A stretch of 64,000 bases of DNA from Vibrio agarivorans. GTDB lineage: Bacteria > Pseudomonadota > Gammaproteobacteria > Enterobacterales > Vibrionaceae. The number at the start of each line of letters is the position of its first letter. Within the stretch, counting starts at the first letter, position 1. Under the pieces are notes generated by a model. That model saw only the letters and a list, made by a program, of their open reading frames with translations, did not search any database and was not told the DNA's origin. The DNA lies in assembly GCF_030409635.1 (NCBI RefSeq), contig NZ_JAUFQF010000004.1:2266241-2330240 (forward strand), read 5' to 3'. Positions 61,681 to 64,000 of the stretch are shown in pieces. The translations under genes were made by a program, and so were the position numbers.

Positions 61681-63966
61681 ATGCTGTTTGCAGTTCTGTC
61701 AGGATTTATTCTGGCGGGGTTCGTACCTTGGCTTTTTAAGCATTTTGGAGAACGAACCAGTAAGTTGCTCGCAATACTGCCAGCGACACTTTTTGTCTAT
61801 TTTGCAAATTACCTTCCTGTTGTAACAGGGCAGGGACCACTTCTCATCAGCTACGAATGGGTACCTTCTCTCGGTATCAGTTTGGATTTTTGGCTAGATG
61901 GTCTGAGTCTGATGTTCGCGTTGTTGATTTCAGGTATTGGCTTTTTTGTCATCATTTATGCGGGTAGTTACCTCGCAAATAAACCTGATCAGCGTAAACT
62001 ACTCACTTACCTGATGGCTTTCATGGGCGCTATGCTAGGGATTGTGCTATCCAACAACCTGATTGCGATGTTCGTGTTCTGGGAGCTCACCAGTATCACT
62101 TCTTACATGCTAATCGGTTACTATCACGAAAAAGAGTCGTCGCGAAAGTCTGCACTTCAAGGCCTTTTCGTTACGGTTGGTGGAGGTCTAGCGTTACTTG
62201 CGGGCATCATCATGCTAGGCATGATGGCTGGCACGTATGAGATCAGTGAAATCCTCTCACAAGGTACGAGCCTTCAGTCGCATGCACTGTTTACAGTGAT
62301 GATGTTGGCAGTCCTTGGTGGCACGTTCACCAAGTCGGCACAATTCCCATTCCATTTTTGGCTACCGAACGCAATGGCAGCACCAACGCCAGTGAGTTCA
62401 TACCTTCACTCTGCAACCATGGTGAAAGCCGGTGTGTATTTGATGGCGCGTCTTCAGCCAACGATGGCAGGCCACGACACATGGACCATGCTACTCTCTG
62501 GTATCGGTGCCATTACGATGTTGCTAGGCGCTGCAATGGCGGTGACGAGTACCGATCTCAAAAAGATTCTTGCATACTCCACCATTATGGCACTGGGTAC
62601 GTTGACTATGTTGATCGGTATCGGCACTGAAGCGGCTCTTGTTGCGGCAATGGTGTTCTTACTAGGTCACGCCTTGTATAAAGGTGCGCTGTTCATGGCG
62701 GCCGGTACGATAGACCACGAGACAGGTACAAAAGATGTACGCGAACTTGGCGGTTTACGTAAAGCTATGCCTTATACTGCGGCATTCATGTCATTAGCTG
62801 CGCTAGCTCTTGCTGGTGTCCCACCTCTATTTGGCTTCATTGGTAAAGAGATGATGCTAGAGGGCGTATTATCAAGTCCTTGGGCTGCTGTTCTTGCATT
62901 CATGGCATTACTCACGTCAATCTTCATTGTCGCATGTGCGTGTTTGTTAGTGATTAAGCCGTTCTGGGGTGAGAAAAAATCGACGCCGAAAGCGGCTCAC
63001 GAAGCGCCAATGGGCATGCGTTTAGGCTTCACAATTCTATCCGTTGTTGGTTTGATCTTTGGTCTGTTGCCAAGTCTAGTATCGCCACTGCTAACCTCTG
63101 CAGCTAACGCGGTATCTGGCTACGAAGTATCGGATATCGACTTGGCGTTGTGGCATGGTTTTAATATCCCATTGATGATGAGCCTATTGGCTCTTGGTCT
63201 TGGTTACTTGCTGTTCAAGAACTGGGATAGACTTGGTCCTAAAGCATCAAAAGCGAAGCCAATGCTTAAGTACGGTCCAGAAAGTGGCTATTTCATCTTC
63301 ATGGATAACATGGTTAAGTTCGCTAAATGGAGTACGGCTAAGCTGCAAAACGGCTATATGTCGAACTACATTCTGACTATTTTCTTAACCACAATCGCTC
63401 TTGTGGGGTACACCATGTACACCAAAGTCGGTTTCCATTGGGATCTAGACTTCTCTGACGTGACATTGAAAGAAGTCGGAGTGTCAATCCTTATTATCTC
63501 TGTGATTACATTTGCGTGTACTACATCAGTACGATTGAGCTCTGTTGCGGCCATTGGCGCGTTAGGCTTTGCTATGGCACTGATCTACGTGTTCTTTAGT
63601 GCACCAGATTTGGCGATTACTCAGGTTCTGATCGAAACCCTAACGGTCATCATGCTGGTATTAGTACTGTTCAAGCTGCCTAAATTCCAAAAGCTATCCA
63701 GTTCCGATGTTCGCTGGCGAGATTGCGCAGTCGCGATTCTATTTGGTGCAATGATGGCAACGCTATTGATGACGGTAGTTCATTTCGCAATGCCAGGTGG
63801 TATTAGCGAATACCTAATCGAAAACAGTTACCCAATAGCCAAAGGTCGTAACATTGTGAACGTAATTCTTGTGGATTACCGTGCACTGGATACCTTGGGT
63901 GAAATCTTCGTGCTATCGCTTGCTGCGATTGGTGTTACCGCAATGCTAAGAACGAAGAAGGATTAG
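61681..63966 (+). CDS. mnhA: Mrp/Mnh-type Na+/H+ antiporter subunit A
   Basis: 761 residues from ATG 61681, with CGGAGG at 61666-61671. About 18-20 hydrophobic segments. The N-terminal part is NuoL/MrpA-like, with FWELTSITSYMLIGYYHEKESSRKSALQ and PFHFWLPNAMAAPTPVSSYLHSATMVKAGVYLMARL (conserved Lys), and VFLLGHALYKGALFMAAGTIDHETGTKDVRELGGL. The C-terminus carries the MrpB-like extension (VILVDYRALDTLGEIFVLSLAAIGV). Works as a complex with subunits B-G; the next gene, mnhB, begins two bases downstream. A Na+ and alkaline pH pump. Confidence 0.93.
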   Translation: MLFAVLSGFILAGFVPWLFKHFGERTSKLLAILPATLFVYFANYLPVVTGQGPLLISYEWVPSLGISLDFWLDGLSLMFALLISGIGFFVIIYAGSYLANKPDQRKLLTYLMAFMGAMLGIVLSNNLIAMFVFWELTSITSYMLIGYYHEKESSRKSALQGLFVTVGGGLALLAGIIMLGMMAGTYEISEILSQGTSLQSHALFTVMMLAVLGGTFTKSAQFPFHFWLPNAMAAPTPVSSYLHSATMVKAGVYLMARLQPTMAGHDTWTMLLSGIGAITMLLGAAMAVTSTDLKKILAYSTIMALGTLTMLIGIGTEAALVAAMVFLLGHALYKGALFMAAGTIDHETGTKDVRELGGLRKAMPYTAAFMSLAALALAGVPPLFGFIGKEMMLEGVLSSPWAAVLAFMALLTSIFIVACACLLVIKPFWGEKKSTPKAAHEAPMGMRLGFTILSVVGLIFGLLPSLVSPLLTSAANAVSGYEVSDIDLALWHGFNIPLMMSLLALGLGYLLFKNWDRLGPKASKAKPMLKYGPESGYFIFMDNMVKFAKWSTAKLQNGYMSNYILTIFLTTIALVGYTMYTKVGFHWDLDFSDVTLKEVGVSILIISVITFACTTSVRLSSVAAIGALGFAMALIYVFFSAPDLAITQVLIETLTVIMLVLVLFKLPKFQKLSSSDVRWRDCAVAILFGAMMATLLMTVVHFAMPGGISEYLIENSYPIAKGRNIVNVILVDYRALDTLGEIFVLSLAAIGVTAMLRTKKD

Positions 63967-63968
63967 TC

Positions 63969-64000
63969 ATGAACAATACAGGTACTTCTCTTATTCTGCA
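63969..64000 (+). CDS. mnhB: Start of the Mrp/Mnh subunit B gene (cut by the window edge)
   Basis: ATG at 63969, two bases after the mnhA stop; only ten codons are visible, reading MNNTGTSLIL. The call rests on the conserved mrpA-mrpB order, not on its sequence. Confidence 0.6.
   Translation, partial: MNNTGTSLIL

Overview
The window looks like chromosomal DNA of a marine gammaproteobacterium, most likely a Vibrio. The evidence is a tandem glycine riboswitch in front of an AGCS-type amino-acid:Na+ symporter, an Xds/ExeM-type secreted nuclease, a PL7 alginate lyase, an NhaA and an Mrp (Mnh) sodium/proton antiporter side by side, the rsuA-bcr pair, RadD, and moderate AT-rich composition. The species cannot be fixed from the sequence. 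No rRNA operon, complete tRNA, CRISPR array or integron attC array was seen.

Layout. 1-3201 is the right end of a mobile island: the 3' part of a type I restriction specificity gene (hsdS), a DUF262 gene broken by a one-base frameshift and truncation, a tyrosine integrase, and an attachment site made of the 3' half of a tRNA gene (probably tRNA-Arg) followed by what looks like the tRNA's own terminator. 3400-7500 has a LysR regulator divergent from a GST-like protein, an Ntn-type amide hydrolase and an alginate lyase. 7860-14707 holds a nitrate-type ABC importer, a GltS-type glutamate symporter and a HlyD/DUF2955 efflux pair. An ISAs1-family insertion sequence with a frameshifted transposase occupies 14779-15972. 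16497-21758 has an AlkD-like repair protein, then a GT2 glycosyltransferase, a secreted START-domain protein and an RND/MMPL exporter that look like one envelope-lipid pathway. 22117-31835 holds an unrecognised outer-membrane protein, an M32 carboxypeptidase, two LysE-type exporters (one divergent from an Lrp-type regulator), an overlapping hydrolase/M14-peptidase pair and a phosphonate-type ABC importer (phnD-C-E-E).

32070-40593 has the AGCS symporter with its glycine riboswitch, a small-membrane-protein/coiled-coil pair, a nucleotidyltransferase-like protein, and a divergent pair that could recycle extracellular DNA: the secreted nuclease and a 5'-nucleotidase lipoprotein. 40753-47131 has a third LysE-type exporter, a possible 33-residue membrane peptide, a DJ-1/PfpI protein, an EF-G-like GTPase with altered switch residues, ribosomal protein L25 and RadD. 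47290-53554 has a secreted alkylsulfatase with an unknown exported partner and a LysR regulator, then rsuA-bcr-DUF2913. 53565-64000 has an SDR/DUF2867 protein, a MATE exporter, a YbbAP-like ABC system, NhaA and the start of the mrp operon.

Overall this is an ordinary chromosome rich in transport and scavenging functions, with one island end and one IS. The least explained parts are the GT2-START-RND cluster, the integrase control/attachment region, the structured leaders before nhaA and mrp, the 33-residue ORF, and the atypical EF-G. All functions are inferred from sequence motifs; no database search was run.
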